The notes under the pieces were generated by a model. It had not been told where the DNA came from. It ran no database searches and worked only from the letters and a program-made list of their open reading frames with translations. Source: Clostridium celatum DSM 1785 (GTDB lineage: Bacteria > Bacillota > Clostridia > Clostridiales > Clostridiaceae). From it: a stretch of 64,000 nucleotides of DNA. A program made the translations under genes and the position numbers. The stretch lies in NCBI RefSeq assembly GCF_000320405.1, contig NZ_KB291681.1, forward strand, positions 16,778-80,777. Direction: 5' to 3'. Below are positions 18,874 to 28,996 of the stretch, one piece after another. Within the stretch, counting starts at the first letter, position 1. The number at the start of each line of letters is the position of its first letter.

Positions 18874-21750
18874 ATGAAGTATAGTAGTATAGATAATCCT
18901 TTAGATATTCTCCTTCAGGATATAAATAAAAAAGAAGAAATAAAAATAGAGGTTTATTTTAATAAATTAGATTATAGAGATTCTATATCTGTAGAATTTA
19001 AAATAGGTTTAAAAAATAAGCCTTCTAATAAGTTGAATGTTATTAAAGATATTAAGCAATTTTTAATATATTATGAAAATAAAGTACCTTTAAAATTTAG
19101 TAATGATTTTACATTTGATATAAGTAAACAAAAAATTTCTAATGAAGATTTAAGTTTAATTAGATATATATATGATTTGCTTGACATAGAAAAAAGAAAT
19201 ATAAAAATGATAAAATCATATGATAAATTAATTAATGGGAAATATATATATCCACCTAAATATTTAATGAGAGAGTTTTTTAGTATAGTAAAGGGAAGTA
19301 GAATTTATTTTAATGATGGATTTTTTAGTAGGCCTGTTGATGCAGAGATACTAGAAACAAATCCTAAACTAAATATTAGCGTTTTATTGTTAGAAAATAC
19401 CTACAAAATTTCACTTGATGAAGAATTACCAATATTGATAAATAATAGGTTAGATATTATGATTTCAGGAACCACTATATACTTACCAGATAAAAATTTT
19501 ATTAATAGAATAAAATCATATTATATAGTCTTTAGAGGAAATAGAGAGATTTTAATAGATAAGAATGAGGAAGGTAGAATTCTTAAAGAATTAATACCAA
19601 CAATACTTAATTTAGATTTAACATTAAACTTATCTAATAATATTAAAGAAAAAGTAATATTAGCAAGCCCTGAGTTTAAGTTTTATTTTGATAAAAAAGA
19701 TGATTTTTATGTATTAGATTTAAAGGTTAAATATGATAAGTATGAGTTTAATATCTTTGATAATTTTACAGAAAAAGTGATTTATAGAGATACTGATAAA
19801 GAAAAAAGTGTATTATCACTAATGAAAAGTTTAGGTTTTGATAATATTAACAATAGATTTTATATGACTTTTGGCGATGATTATATATATAATTTCTTTA
19901 AATATAAAATACATAACTTACAAGAGGTTGGAGAAGTGTTTTATTCTGAGAATTTTAAAGGAATAAAGCAACTTAATTCAAAAAGTATAATAGCAAATAT
20001 ATATCCAGGAAAATTTAATTATTTTGAACTTAAATTTGATATAAAAGATATTGATGAAGAAGAAATAAATAAAGTATTAAGTGCTTTTAGAAATAAATTA
20101 AAATACTATAAATTAAAAAATGGTGAATTTTTAGATATTGAAGACCTACAATTAAAAAATTTCTTAAGATTAATAGATTCATTAGATAATAATAAAATTA
20201 TAAATAATAAAATTGAATTTAATAAAAATAAAGCACTATATGTTAATGAATATTTAAATAAATATCAAATGAAATTTTTAAAGGGAAAAGGATATTTAAG
20301 AAATATTAAATCTAAATTCAATAATATAGATAAATTACAATATGAACTACCTAAAAATTTTAATGGATATCTTAGGAAGTATCAGTATAAAGGATATTGT
20401 TTTCTCAGAACTATGGAGGAACTTGGATTTGGTGCTATATTAGCAGATGAAATGGGGCTTGGAAAAACTATTCAAACAATAGCATTTTTATCAGCTAAAA
20501 AAAATAGTAATAGTTTAATAGTTGCCCCCTCTTCTTTAATATATAATTGGAAAAGTGAAATTGAAAAATTTGCACCAAGTTTAAAAGTAGCTATTATAAA
20601 TGGAAGTAAAGAGCAAAGAAATTTTATATTAAAGGATTATAAAAATTATGATATATTACTTACAACATATACATTAATAAAAAATGATATAGAAGATTAT
20701 CTTAAAATTAGTTTTAATTATGTTATATTAGATGAAGCACAATATATTAAGAATTCAAATTCCCAAAATTCACGTTATATAAAAATGATAAATAGTGATA
20801 TGAGAATTGCACTAACAGGAACACCAATTGAAAATTCAACTTTAGAACTTTGGTCAATTTTTGATTTTATCATGCCAGGATATTTATATGATGAGGACAC
20901 ATTTACAGTAAAATATCATAGAAAATTAAATGAAAGTAAAGAAGTATTAGATGAATTACAAAGATTGATTAATCCATTTATATTAAGAAGATATAAAAAA
21001 GACGTGGCTATAGAATTACCACCTAAAATCGAAAAGATAATAAAAGTAGAATTACCAAATGAACAAAAAAGGGTGTATAACATATACTCTAAGAAGGTAT
21101 TAGAGATAGTTGAGAAAAAAATTAAAGATGATGAGTTTAACAATGGTAAAATTGAAATATTATCATATATAACAAAACTAAGACAATTAGTATTAGATCC
21201 AACTGTAATTCTTAATGATTATATAGGAGAAAATGGGAAGCTGGAAGTTTTAGTTGAATTATTGCATAAAAGTATAAATGAAGGACATAAAATTTTGGTG
21301 TTTTCACAATTTACCACTGTACTTAAAAACATAAAAGAAAGACTAAAATATGAGAGCATATCTTATAGTTATTTAGATGGAACTATTTCTTCAAAAAAGA
21401 GTGAGGAAATTATAAATGAATTTAATAATGAAGAAAAATCTGTATTTCTTATAAGTCTAAAGGCTGGAGGTATAGGATTAAATTTACAAAATGCAGATAT
21501 AGTTATACATTTTGATCCGTGGTGGAATCCTGCTATTGAAGATCAAGCAACTGATAGAAGTCATAGAATTGGGCAAAAAAACGTTGTAGAAGTTATTAAA
21601 TTAATAGCAAATGATACTATAGAAGAAAAAATTAATTTAATTCAAAACAAGAAGAAAAGTTTAATAAATAGCATTTTAAATAATGATAACTTAAAAGAAA
21701 ATACTATTTTAAATTTAAATGAAGAAGATATTTTAGATTTGTTTAAATAA
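18874..21750 (+). CDS. SNF2-family helicase-like ATPase
   Basis: A 958-residue bacterial SNF2 protein, probably a DNA translocase or remodeller in the cytosol. The N-terminal 450 residues correspond to the bacterial SNF2-associated region; I see no SWIM zinc finger, which many relatives have. The motor has ADEMGLGKT near residue 523, DEAQYIKN near 622, LTGTPIEN near 650 and, in the second lobe, AGGIGLNLQNADIVIHFDPWW and DQATDRSHRIGQ. A GTG at 18865 overlaps the ribosome binding site GGAGAG, so the ATG at 18874 is chosen. It is followed by a TPR gene after 22 bases. Confidence 0.9.
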   Translation: MKYSSIDNPLDILLQDINKKEEIKIEVYFNKLDYRDSISVEFKIGLKNKPSNKLNVIKDIKQFLIYYENKVPLKFSNDFTFDISKQKISNEDLSLIRYIYDLLDIEKRNIKMIKSYDKLINGKYIYPPKYLMREFFSIVKGSRIYFNDGFFSRPVDAEILETNPKLNISVLLLENTYKISLDEELPILINNRLDIMISGTTIYLPDKNFINRIKSYYIVFRGNREILIDKNEEGRILKELIPTILNLDLTLNLSNNIKEKVILASPEFKFYFDKKDDFYVLDLKVKYDKYEFNIFDNFTEKVIYRDTDKEKSVLSLMKSLGFDNINNRFYMTFGDDYIYNFFKYKIHNLQEVGEVFYSENFKGIKQLNSKSIIANIYPGKFNYFELKFDIKDIDEEEINKVLSAFRNKLKYYKLKNGEFLDIEDLQLKNFLRLIDSLDNNKIINNKIEFNKNKALYVNEYLNKYQMKFLKGKGYLRNIKSKFNNIDKLQYELPKNFNGYLRKYQYKGYCFLRTMEELGFGAILADEMGLGKTIQTIAFLSAKKNSNSLIVAPSSLIYNWKSEIEKFAPSLKVAIINGSKEQRNFILKDYKNYDILLTTYTLIKNDIEDYLKISFNYVILDEAQYIKNSNSQNSRYIKMINSDMRIALTGTPIENSTLELWSIFDFIMPGYLYDEDTFTVKYHRKLNESKEVLDELQRLINPFILRRYKKDVAIELPPKIEKIIKVELPNEQKRVYNIYSKKVLEIVEKKIKDDEFNNGKIEILSYITKLRQLVLDPTVILNDYIGENGKLEVLVELLHKSINEGHKILVFSQFTTVLKNIKERLKYESISYSYLDGTISSKKSEEIINEFNNEEKSVFLISLKAGGIGLNLQNADIVIHFDPWWNPAIEDQATDRSHRIGQKNVVEVIKLIANDTIEEKINLIQNKKKSLINSILNNDNLKENTILNLNEEDILDLFK

Positions 21751-21772
21751 ATAGATTAACTAGGAGGAAAAA

Positions 21773-22561
21773 ATGGAACTAAACAGAGAATTTTTAAATA
21801 AATATGATAATTTAATGGCAGAAGATACAGAGAAAGCATTAGAGTTTGTATTAAATGCACTAAATAATACAAATAATTCGGACTTTTATGCATATGCTGC
21901 AGATTGCTATATGACTTTAGGTGAATTTGATAAAGCTATAGATATGATTGATAATGGACTAAAGAATGAGTGTAGAAATAAGAGCTTTGCTTTAAGTTTA
22001 AAAGGAGAAACTTTATTTTATATGAATGAGTATATAAAGAGTAAAGAAGTATTCGAAATGTTATATAAGGATAATCCTACAAGCTTTTTTGTAATAGCAT
22101 ATTTAATGGATATATATATTAACTTAAAAGAATATGACAAAGCTATAAGAATAGGTGAAAAAGCTCTATCTACTAAGGACTTAAATAATAATGATTCTGC
22201 ATATATATCTATTACTATTGGATGGATAAAATTAAAATACTTGAATGATGCTGATAATGCTGTTATTTACTTTAATGATGCATTAAAGTTAGATGATAAA
22301 TCAGGAAGAGGTTATATAGGCTTAGGCGAATATTATTTTAAAAAATGTGATTATAAAAATGCATTAATAAATTTTGATAAGGCAATAGATTTAGATGAAG
22401 GAACCATTAGTGTATATTTTAATATTGCAATGTGTTATAAGCATTTAAAGATGTATGAAGAAGCTTATGAATACTTAAAGATTGTATGTGATGCAGAAAG
22501 TGATAATAGTAAATATATATATGAAAAAAATGAAATTAAAAAATTAATAAATAATATATAA
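21773..22561 (+). CDS. Tetratricopeptide repeat protein
   Basis: 262 residues made of about six TPR helix pairs, for example DFYAYAADCYMTLGEFDKAIDMIDNGL and SGRGYIGLGEYYFKKCDYKNALINFDKAIDL. No signal peptide, so a cytosolic scaffold. It directly follows the SNF2 gene (RBS AGGAGG in the gap) and probably shares its transcript; a functional link is only suggested by this. Confidence 0.85.
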   Translation: MELNREFLNKYDNLMAEDTEKALEFVLNALNNTNNSDFYAYAADCYMTLGEFDKAIDMIDNGLKNECRNKSFALSLKGETLFYMNEYIKSKEVFEMLYKDNPTSFFVIAYLMDIYINLKEYDKAIRIGEKALSTKDLNNNDSAYISITIGWIKLKYLNDADNAVIYFNDALKLDDKSGRGYIGLGEYYFKKCDYKNALINFDKAIDLDEGTISVYFNIAMCYKHLKMYEEAYEYLKIVCDAESDNSKYIYEKNEIKKLINNI

Positions 22562-22620
22562 TTACATAAATCTGAATTAATAAATAAAAAAGTGATTATA
22601 CTAAAGTTGAGGTGATACTT

Positions 22621-22968
22621 ATGAATGAAAGTATAGGGGTAAACTTAAGTAAAGTCATAGATAACTTAAATAAAAGAGTAAAGGTTCCTGCAATTACCCA
22701 ACGAAAATATGATAAAGAGTGCTGTGAAGAAGATGACTATATTGCTTTTTACAAAGATGACGGCTTTGATAATAGTGTAGATAATGATAAATATAGTTAT
22801 TTAGATGGAGAGGAATATGCTGATACTGAAGAGTTAGATGAAAATAATTATGATGAAGAATGCTCATGTAGTTGTTGTGATAATTTAGATAAGAAAACTA
22901 TGGCCTTAATTGGTATGGGAGCCGTAATTGGAATAATGGGATTGTATATTTTATTTAAGAAAAAATAG
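22621..22968 (+). CDS. Small acidic, Cys-rich tail-anchored protein, unknown
   Basis: 115 residues, not recognised. Residues 1-30 are basic, 35-88 are very acidic (many Asp, Glu, Tyr) and contain paired cysteines (ECCEEDD, then EECSCSCCD around 80-87). Residues 95-111 form one hydrophobic segment (MALIGMGAVIGIMGLYILF) followed by KKK, so the C-terminus looks like a membrane anchor with the acidic domain in the cytosol. The GTG at 22612 lies in the ribosome binding site GAGGTG, so the ATG at 22621 is used. Cys clusters could bind metal or Fe-S; no further evidence. Confidence 0.65.
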   Translation: MNESIGVNLSKVIDNLNKRVKVPAITQRKYDKECCEEDDYIAFYKDDGFDNSVDNDKYSYLDGEEYADTEELDENNYDEECSCSCCDNLDKKTMALIGMGAVIGIMGLYILFKKK

Positions 22969-22980
22969 GAATAATTATTA

Positions 22981-23024
22981 ATTTAAATATAGACATCGTA
23001 AATTTACGATGTCTATATTTAAAT
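22981..23024. terminator. 44-bp perfect palindrome
   Basis: The sequence from 22981 to 23024 equals its own reverse complement: arms from ATTTAAATATAGACATCGTA to the centre AAATTT and back. It separates the tail-anchored protein from idi. It could act as a terminator, but no T run follows. Confidence 0.55.
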
Positions 23025-23059
23025 ATTGTATATTTATAATAATCTATTAAGGGAGAATA

Positions 23060-23584
23060 TTGTTAGTGAAAGAATTTATTATATGTGTAGATGAAAATGA
23101 TAAAAAGATAGGTGTAGAAGAAAAAATAAAAGTTCATAAAGAAGGCATATTACATCGAGCGTTTTCAATTTTTATATTTAATGATAAGAAAGAACTATTA
23201 TTGCAAAGAAGAGCTTTAGAAAAGTATCATTCGCCTGGATTGTGGACAAACACCTGCTGTAGTCATCAACGTGAAAATGAAACTTTAAAAGAGGCAGCAT
23301 TAAGAAGAATTGAAGAAGAAATGGGATTTAAATGTGAATTGAATGAAAGTTTTGTATTTTCATATAAGGTAAGATTTGATGATGGACTTATAGAAAATGA
23401 GATAGATCATGTTTTTATAGGGACATATACTGGTAAAATATTTATAAATAAGGATGAAGTTAAAGAATATAAATGGATTACTATAGAAGAGGTAATTAAA
23501 GATATTGAATTAAATCCTCAAAAGTATACGTATTGGTTTAAAGATATAATAAATAAGTATGCTGAAAACATTTTTGCAGTATAG
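23060..23584 (+). CDS. idi: Isopentenyl-diphosphate delta-isomerase, type I
   Basis: Converts IPP to DMAPP using a Nudix-fold metal site. 174 residues with LHRAFSIFIFNDKKELLLQRR, the catalytic Cys region LWTNTCCSHQRENE (the CxH of type I enzymes; C near residue 67), the Nudix-like helix LKEAALRRIEEEMGF and ENEIDHVFIGTY with the second catalytic Glu. Full length. The start may be TTG 23060 or GTG 23066; GGGAG is 4 or 10 bases away. Many Firmicutes have the unrelated type II enzyme. Its pathway partner ispH is also in this window (38787). Confidence 0.88.
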   Translation: MLVKEFIICVDENDKKIGVEEKIKVHKEGILHRAFSIFIFNDKKELLLQRRALEKYHSPGLWTNTCCSHQRENETLKEAALRRIEEEMGFKCELNESFVFSYKVRFDDGLIENEIDHVFIGTYTGKIFINKDEVKEYKWITIEEVIKDIELNPQKYTYWFKDIINKYAENIFAV

Positions 23585-23665
23585 AATAATAGCTTAAATA
23601 TATATAATATGATATAATTATTATCAAAATAAAACAATTTGATAAATAATTTGAGGTGCGATATT

Positions 23666-23995
23666 ATGACAAAAAAACCACAAAAGTATATAGAAGATAT
23701 TGCTAGATCTTCTGCATATTTTTCATTTAACAATGGACCAGTAAAGGAATTATTAAATGAAGGAAAGATAACAAAAGAAGAGCTTAAAAATATACAAATA
23801 TATATGCAAAATCATTTAGCATATTTATATACTGTGCTTTTAGAAGAAAATAATTTAAAAAAATTTGATTTAGTAATGAGTACTATGGACAAGTTTTATG
23901 TAGATAATAAGGAAGAAGTTATTATTCAAGATGATGGCTTTGATAACTTATTTAAGAGTTTATTTACAACACCACAAAACATAAAGATAAAATAA
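23666..23995 (+). CDS. Unknown 109-residue protein
   Basis: Not recognised. A mostly helical soluble protein beginning MTKKPQKYIEDIARSSAYFSF, with a helix LKNIQIYMQNHLAYLYTVLL. A TTG at 23639 is in frame, but GAGGTG at 23653 places the ATG at 23666 as the start. It is followed after 19 bases by another unknown gene with its own ribosome binding site; the two probably form an operon ending at 24436. Confidence 0.65.
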   Translation: MTKKPQKYIEDIARSSAYFSFNNGPVKELLNEGKITKEELKNIQIYMQNHLAYLYTVLLEENNLKKFDLVMSTMDKFYVDNKEEVIIQDDGFDNLFKSLFTTPQNIKIK

Positions 23996-24014
23996 TTAAT
24001 AGGAGTAATAAATT

Positions 24015-24428
24015 ATGTATATAGCATTTGGAAATAGAGTTATTGATAGTAATGATATAAAAAAAATAATAGAGGAAAATACTGAATTTAAAGTTATAAA
24101 GGATATGAGTAAAGGATCCAAAAGAGAAGATATTGTTGCTTTCAATTTAAGTTTAAGTATTGATGTGTTAAATGAAGAAATAAAAGATGATATGGATATT
24201 TCAGAAGCAGATGAAGATACATTATTTGAAGAATATATGGCTTTTACAGAAGAATTAGGATTTGAATTAGAAGAATATTTACCAGAAGATTCAATCGTTG
24301 ATTTTAAAGCGTATAAGTGGGAGCCTTCGGATAATGATATCAAGGCAGTTATTGTTATTGCTAATGAAGAATTAGGCTTAGGTAAGTTAAAGGATGTTAT
24401 GAGAAGATTATTAACACAAGTAGAATAG
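24015..24428 (+). CDS. Unknown 137-residue acidic protein
   Basis: Not recognised. Strongly acidic in residues 55-95 (many Asp/Glu) with a mixed alpha/beta pattern: an N-terminal MYIAFGNRVIDS strand, and a C-terminal VIVIANEELGLGKLKDVMRRLL strand-helix. No membrane segment. RBS ATAGGAG. Probably co-transcribed with the gene at 23666. Confidence 0.65.
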   Translation: MYIAFGNRVIDSNDIKKIIEENTEFKVIKDMSKGSKREDIVAFNLSLSIDVLNEEIKDDMDISEADEDTLFEEYMAFTEELGFELEEYLPEDSIVDFKAYKWEPSDNDIKAVIVIANEELGLGKLKDVMRRLLTQVE

Positions 24429-24435
24429 AAATATA

Positions 24436-24467
24436 AAAAGAGTAAACCGAATAAGGTTTACTCTTTT
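24436..24467 (+). terminator. Terminator after the 24015 gene
   Basis: AAAAGAGTAAACC and its complement GGTTTACTCTTTT enclose a six-base loop and are followed by TTATTTT. Confidence 0.85.
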
Positions 24468-24638
24468 TATTTTATAAAATTAAAATTTTACTATAAAAAA
24501 AGATTAACTTTAAAGAAATAATAGGAAAATTTAACCAAAAATGATATAATAATGCTAGTGCTTAACTACCACATAATATGAAGTGTCAATCTAGTATAGA
24601 ATAGAATTTATAGGCTAGAATTAAATTGAGGTGAATTT

Positions 24639-27600
24639 ATGAGGACAATGGAATTTAATGAAAAAAAATATATTACAAATAATGAAGATGGTATTTATGG
24701 AGTTGATTTATGTCCTATATCTAATACTATAAGATTTACAGCAAAATGTGATGGAATAATATATGCATATGTTGTAGGTGATTTTAATAATTGGAAAAAA
24801 TCAGATAAATATAAATTAGGATGGCAAGTTGATGTAAATGATGGAATATTAAAAATGATGAAGGAAATTAAATTTGATAATGGACTTAAAAATGGAGAAT
24901 ATCGATATAAATATATATTAATAGATTGTAATGGAAATGAACATTGGATAGATTCAGAAAATGGAGAGAAAAATAGTTTTAGTTTTGTATGGAAAAATGT
25001 AAATGATGTATTAAAGATATATACATCGAATAATGTAGTTACAAAATTTTCACCTATAGAACTAGTTGCAATAGCTATAGGATTATATGGAAAGGTTTCT
25101 TTTCCGGAGATAGTTTGGTCATTGCAGAATGAAGTTAAAGGAATCTATATAAAAAATGGTTATTTGTTTGTAGATAATACTGTAAATGAAGGGGAAGAAA
25201 TAATTGTAAATGCACATACAAAAGATAAAAGATTATTTACAAGCAAGAAAATAATTGCTTCTAAGAAAGATTATCAAGGAACCTTAGTACATTTTTATAT
25301 AGAGGATAATAATTATCAAGGAAATGATTTTATATGGAATGTATGGAGTTATGGCAAAAATAATAATGGAAAAGAATTTAACTTTGACATAAATACAGAT
25401 TTTGGAGTTGCTGTATATGCTCCTAATGAAAATATAATTATTAGAAAAAAACGATGGGGAAGTGACTGGGTAAATTATTGGGAAGAGCAAACTAATTCAT
25501 TTGATTTAAGTAGCAACAATAAAAATATATATATAATTGCTGGAGATGGGAGATATTATGACTCATTAAAAGATGCAATAATCATAAGTTTAACAAATAT
25601 AAAGTATGCTGTAATGGATGATAAAGAAAAAATAAAAGTACATTTAACTTCCGAGCCTTTCATAGGAATTGGATTTGATTTATATATTAACAATAAAAAA
25701 GTTGAAGATATAACATTTATAACTCATGGGAAAGAAGTTGTAATTACAAATTTACCAGATGATATAAAAGCTAATGATTTAGTAGTTGTAACAACATCAA
25801 ATATGTATAATCCTTGTATTGTTAGAATGGGAAAATATTTGGATAAATTTTATTATTATAAAGATGACTTAGGCGTTACTTTTAATGGAGATAAAGTATC
25901 ATTCAAGTTATGGGCTCCTATCTCAAAAAAGGTAGAGTTACTTTTATATAAGGAGTGGAATGATAAAATAGGAGAAGAGTATGAAACTTTTACTATGGGC
26001 TATTTAAGTAAAAGTGGTGTATATGAAATTGTATTAAATAGATCAGATGTAGAGAATATGTATTATTTATATAAACTTTCATTTAATGAAGTTAATAGTA
26101 ACGGAGAAATAGATGATAGAATAACTTATGTCGTTGATCCATATGCGTATTCTGTAGGGGTCAATGGTGACAAGGGGTTTGTGTTAGATATAAATGATAC
26201 TATAGCAAAACCTTATGGGTGGAAAAATGATGTTAGTCCTAAAATTAAAAGCAAAGATGATGCTATATTATATGAAATGCATATAAGGGATTTTACAATT
26301 GATAATACTTCAGGTGTATCTAATGCATTGAAGGGTACATTTTTAGGCGCAGTACAGGAGAATACTTATTATGAGGATAAAAAAAATAATAAAATTGTAA
26401 AAACGGGTATTGATCATCTTGTAGAGCTTGGAATAACACATGTTCATTTGTTACCAGTATTTGATTTTGGATCTGTAGATGAACGTTTTCCTAACTCTAA
26501 TAATAGAAATTGGGGATATGATCCTAAAAATTTTAATGTTCCAGAAGGAAGTTACAGTACAAATCCATATAATCCTGTAAATAGAATTATAGAATTCAGA
26601 GAAATGATATTTAAATTTCATAATAAAGGAATTAGGGTAGTTATGGATATGGTTTACAATCATATGATGAGTACTTTAAATATGGATAATATAGTGCCCG
26701 GATATTATTTTAGAACTGATTATTTAGGAAGATATACTAACGGTTCTGGATGTGGAAATGAAATGTGTACAGAAAGACCAATGGTTAGAAAGTTTATAGT
26801 AGATTCATGTATGCATTGGATTAAAGATTATCATATAGATGGAATTAGGTTTGATTTAATGGAATTGATAGATATTGATACTGTTAAAGAAATAGTTAGC
26901 AAATCTAATAAATATGATAAAAACTTTTTAGTATATGGAGAACCATGGAAGGGTGGAAATTCACCTATAAAAAATGGAACGTATAAAGGATCACAAAAAA
27001 ATCAAAATTTTTCTATATTTAATGATACTTTTAGAGATGCAATAAGAGGAAATAATGATCCTTCTAAAGGATATATTAATGGAAATCAATATAATTCAAC
27101 AATAAATTGGAGTATTATAGAAGGATTAAAGGGATCTGTATACACAATAACAAGTAAACCGAATGAAAGCATTAATTATATTGATGCTCATGATAATTAT
27201 ACTATTTGGGATCAAATCGAGAAGAGTCAAAACTACAATGTGGTAAATGGTAATTATAGAAAAAATATACCAGCAGATTCTTTTGATAGCATGTTTGTAA
27301 GACAAAATTTATTAGGTATAGGTATTTTAATGACAGCACAAGGTATACCTTTTATTCAGGAAGGATCTGAAATTTTAAGAACAAAACAAGGAGATCATAA
27401 CAGCTATAAAAGTGATGATTTTATTAATGCTATAAAATGGAGTGATAAAATAAAATATATTCAGGTGTTTAATTATTATAAGGGGCTTATAGAAATAAGA
27501 AAGGAATTACCATTCTTTAAAATAGGTGATTCTGAAATAATTAAAAAAAATATCAATTTTAAATTTGCAAATAATGATGAAACTAGTGGAGTGATAATTT

Positions 27601-27833
27601 CACATATAGATTTAGGTAAATTAGGACAATGTTTAGTAATATATAATGGAACAAGTATAGATAGTTATGATGTAAATAATGATGCTCCTAAATCAACGCT
27701 AGGATATTGGACTGTTTTAGCAGATGATAAAAATGCATATAAAAATGGTTTATATACCGTTGCCAATAATTGTATTCCTAAATTAAGGTCATTTTCATTT
27801 ATGATTTTATGTAGCGGGATTAATAGAATATGA
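24639..27833 (+). CDS. pulA: Type I pullulanase, cytosolic (alpha-1,6 glucan debranching)
   Basis: 1064-residue GH13 enzyme that cuts alpha-1,6 branches in pullulan, glycogen or limit dextrins. An N-terminal carbohydrate-binding part (GDFNNW near residue 48) and a further beta domain precede a CBM48-like domain (about 405-500) and the catalytic barrel. Barrel motifs: the pullulanase NWGYDP signature near 624, DMVYNH near 670, DGIRFDLMEL near 735 (nucleophile Asp), GEPW near 767 (acid/base Glu) and DAHDN near 848. There is no signal peptide, so it should work on intracellular glycogen or imported dextrins. RBS GAGGTG. Single gene; no other starch gene nearby. Confidence 0.92.
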   Translation: MRTMEFNEKKYITNNEDGIYGVDLCPISNTIRFTAKCDGIIYAYVVGDFNNWKKSDKYKLGWQVDVNDGILKMMKEIKFDNGLKNGEYRYKYILIDCNGNEHWIDSENGEKNSFSFVWKNVNDVLKIYTSNNVVTKFSPIELVAIAIGLYGKVSFPEIVWSLQNEVKGIYIKNGYLFVDNTVNEGEEIIVNAHTKDKRLFTSKKIIASKKDYQGTLVHFYIEDNNYQGNDFIWNVWSYGKNNNGKEFNFDINTDFGVAVYAPNENIIIRKKRWGSDWVNYWEEQTNSFDLSSNNKNIYIIAGDGRYYDSLKDAIIISLTNIKYAVMDDKEKIKVHLTSEPFIGIGFDLYINNKKVEDITFITHGKEVVITNLPDDIKANDLVVVTTSNMYNPCIVRMGKYLDKFYYYKDDLGVTFNGDKVSFKLWAPISKKVELLLYKEWNDKIGEEYETFTMGYLSKSGVYEIVLNRSDVENMYYLYKLSFNEVNSNGEIDDRITYVVDPYAYSVGVNGDKGFVLDINDTIAKPYGWKNDVSPKIKSKDDAILYEMHIRDFTIDNTSGVSNALKGTFLGAVQENTYYEDKKNNKIVKTGIDHLVELGITHVHLLPVFDFGSVDERFPNSNNRNWGYDPKNFNVPEGSYSTNPYNPVNRIIEFREMIFKFHNKGIRVVMDMVYNHMMSTLNMDNIVPGYYFRTDYLGRYTNGSGCGNEMCTERPMVRKFIVDSCMHWIKDYHIDGIRFDLMELIDIDTVKEIVSKSNKYDKNFLVYGEPWKGGNSPIKNGTYKGSQKNQNFSIFNDTFRDAIRGNNDPSKGYINGNQYNSTINWSIIEGLKGSVYTITSKPNESINYIDAHDNYTIWDQIEKSQNYNVVNGNYRKNIPADSFDSMFVRQNLLGIGILMTAQGIPFIQEGSEILRTKQGDHNSYKSDDFINAIKWSDKIKYIQVFNYYKGLIEIRKELPFFKIGDSEIIKKNINFKFANNDETSGVIISHIDLGKLGQCLVIYNGTSIDSYDVNNDAPKSTLGYWTVLADDKNAYKNGLYTVANNCIPKLRSFSFMILCSGINRI

Positions 27834-27852
27834 GAATTTGTATAAAAATTCT

Positions 27853-27895
27853 AGTATATTTAGTTCTATAAAAAATTAGTAGAGCTAAGTTTACT
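27853..27895 (+). terminator. Probable terminator after pulA
   Basis: AGTATATTTAGTTCTA pairs with TAGAGCTAAGTTTACT with two G-U pairs and a small mismatch, followed by GGAATTTTTT. Confidence 0.55.
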
Positions 27896-27989
27896 GGAAT
27901 TTTTTACTTTGATAGTAGTTTTTTAAGCTGAATAAATAGTATTAAATAAACAGAAAATATAAATACATAGATTAGAAAGGGTGTATGCT

Positions 27990-28952
27990 ATGGATAATAA
28001 TACGAAACCGATTTTGGTTGTTAGCAAATGTTTAGGCTTTGATAAGTGTAGATATGATGGAAGTATGATAGAAAATGAATTTATAGAAAAACTAAAAAAG
28101 TATGTTGAAATAATTCCGTTTTGTCCAGAGGTTCAGTGTGGTTTAAGCATTCCAAGAGATACGCTCAGAATAGTTGAATTAGATGAAAAAAAAGAATTAA
28201 TACAACTTAAAACTGAAAGAAATTTAACTAATGAAATAATAAATAGCTCTGAAAAGTTTTTAAGTGATTTAAAAGAAATAGATGGATTTATATTAAAATG
28301 TAAATCACCTTCATGCGGAGTAAAAGATGCTAAAATTTATTCTAGCATTGAAAAAGGTAGTGCAGTAAAAAAAGGAAAAGGATTTTTTTCTGAAAAGGTA
28401 ATTGAACATTTCCCATATTTACCCTTAGAAGATGAGGGAAGATTAAATAATTTTAAAATAAGAGAACATTTTTTATCAAGAATTTTTATATTAGCGGATT
28501 TTAGAAAAGCAAAGCTCACACTAAATTTTGATGAACTAAGGAAATTCCATATAAAAAATACAATGTTATTTATAGCGTATAATCATAAATATTCTAAGAT
28601 ATTAGATTCTTTAATTTTTAATGAACCCGATAATTTAGAAACTGTTTTTAAAGAATATGAATTTAATTTACATAGATTGCTACAAAGGGCACCGAGATAT
28701 ACATCTAATATAAATGTTATATTAAAGGCAGTAGAACAATTTAAAGATAAAATTACAGATGAAGAAATGCAATTTATTTGGAATACAATAGATAAATATA
28801 GAAATGGATATATTCCTTTTTCTGTTCTATTGTATTTAGTTAAGGGATATATAATAAGATTTGAATTAGATAATTTATTAAATCAAACATTTTTTATGCC
28901 TTATCCAGAAGAATTAATATTATTAAATGATTCAGAAAATATAATTAATTAA
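27990..28952 (+). CDS. DUF523-DUF1722 two-domain protein
   Basis: 320 residues. The N-terminal half (1-150) is a DUF523/TudS-type domain with its three expected cysteines: C14 (SKCLG), C45 (FCPEVQCGL) and C109 (SPSCG). The C-terminal half (175-300) is DUF1722 (E. coli YbgA type), with REHFLSRIFILADFRK and LRKFHIKNTMLFIAYNHK. Function of the combination is unknown. A GTG at 27981 overlaps the ribosome binding site GAAAGGG, so the ATG at 27990 is taken. Ends at a clear terminator. Confidence 0.85.
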   Translation: MDNNTKPILVVSKCLGFDKCRYDGSMIENEFIEKLKKYVEIIPFCPEVQCGLSIPRDTLRIVELDEKKELIQLKTERNLTNEIINSSEKFLSDLKEIDGFILKCKSPSCGVKDAKIYSSIEKGSAVKKGKGFFSEKVIEHFPYLPLEDEGRLNNFKIREHFLSRIFILADFRKAKLTLNFDELRKFHIKNTMLFIAYNHKYSKILDSLIFNEPDNLETVFKEYEFNLHRLLQRAPRYTSNINVILKAVEQFKDKITDEEMQFIWNTIDKYRNGYIPFSVLLYLVKGYIIRFELDNLLNQTFFMPYPEELILLNDSENIIN

Positions 28953-28996
28953 AAGTAGAGAAAATATATTCTAATGAAAATAAGTAATCCATATTT

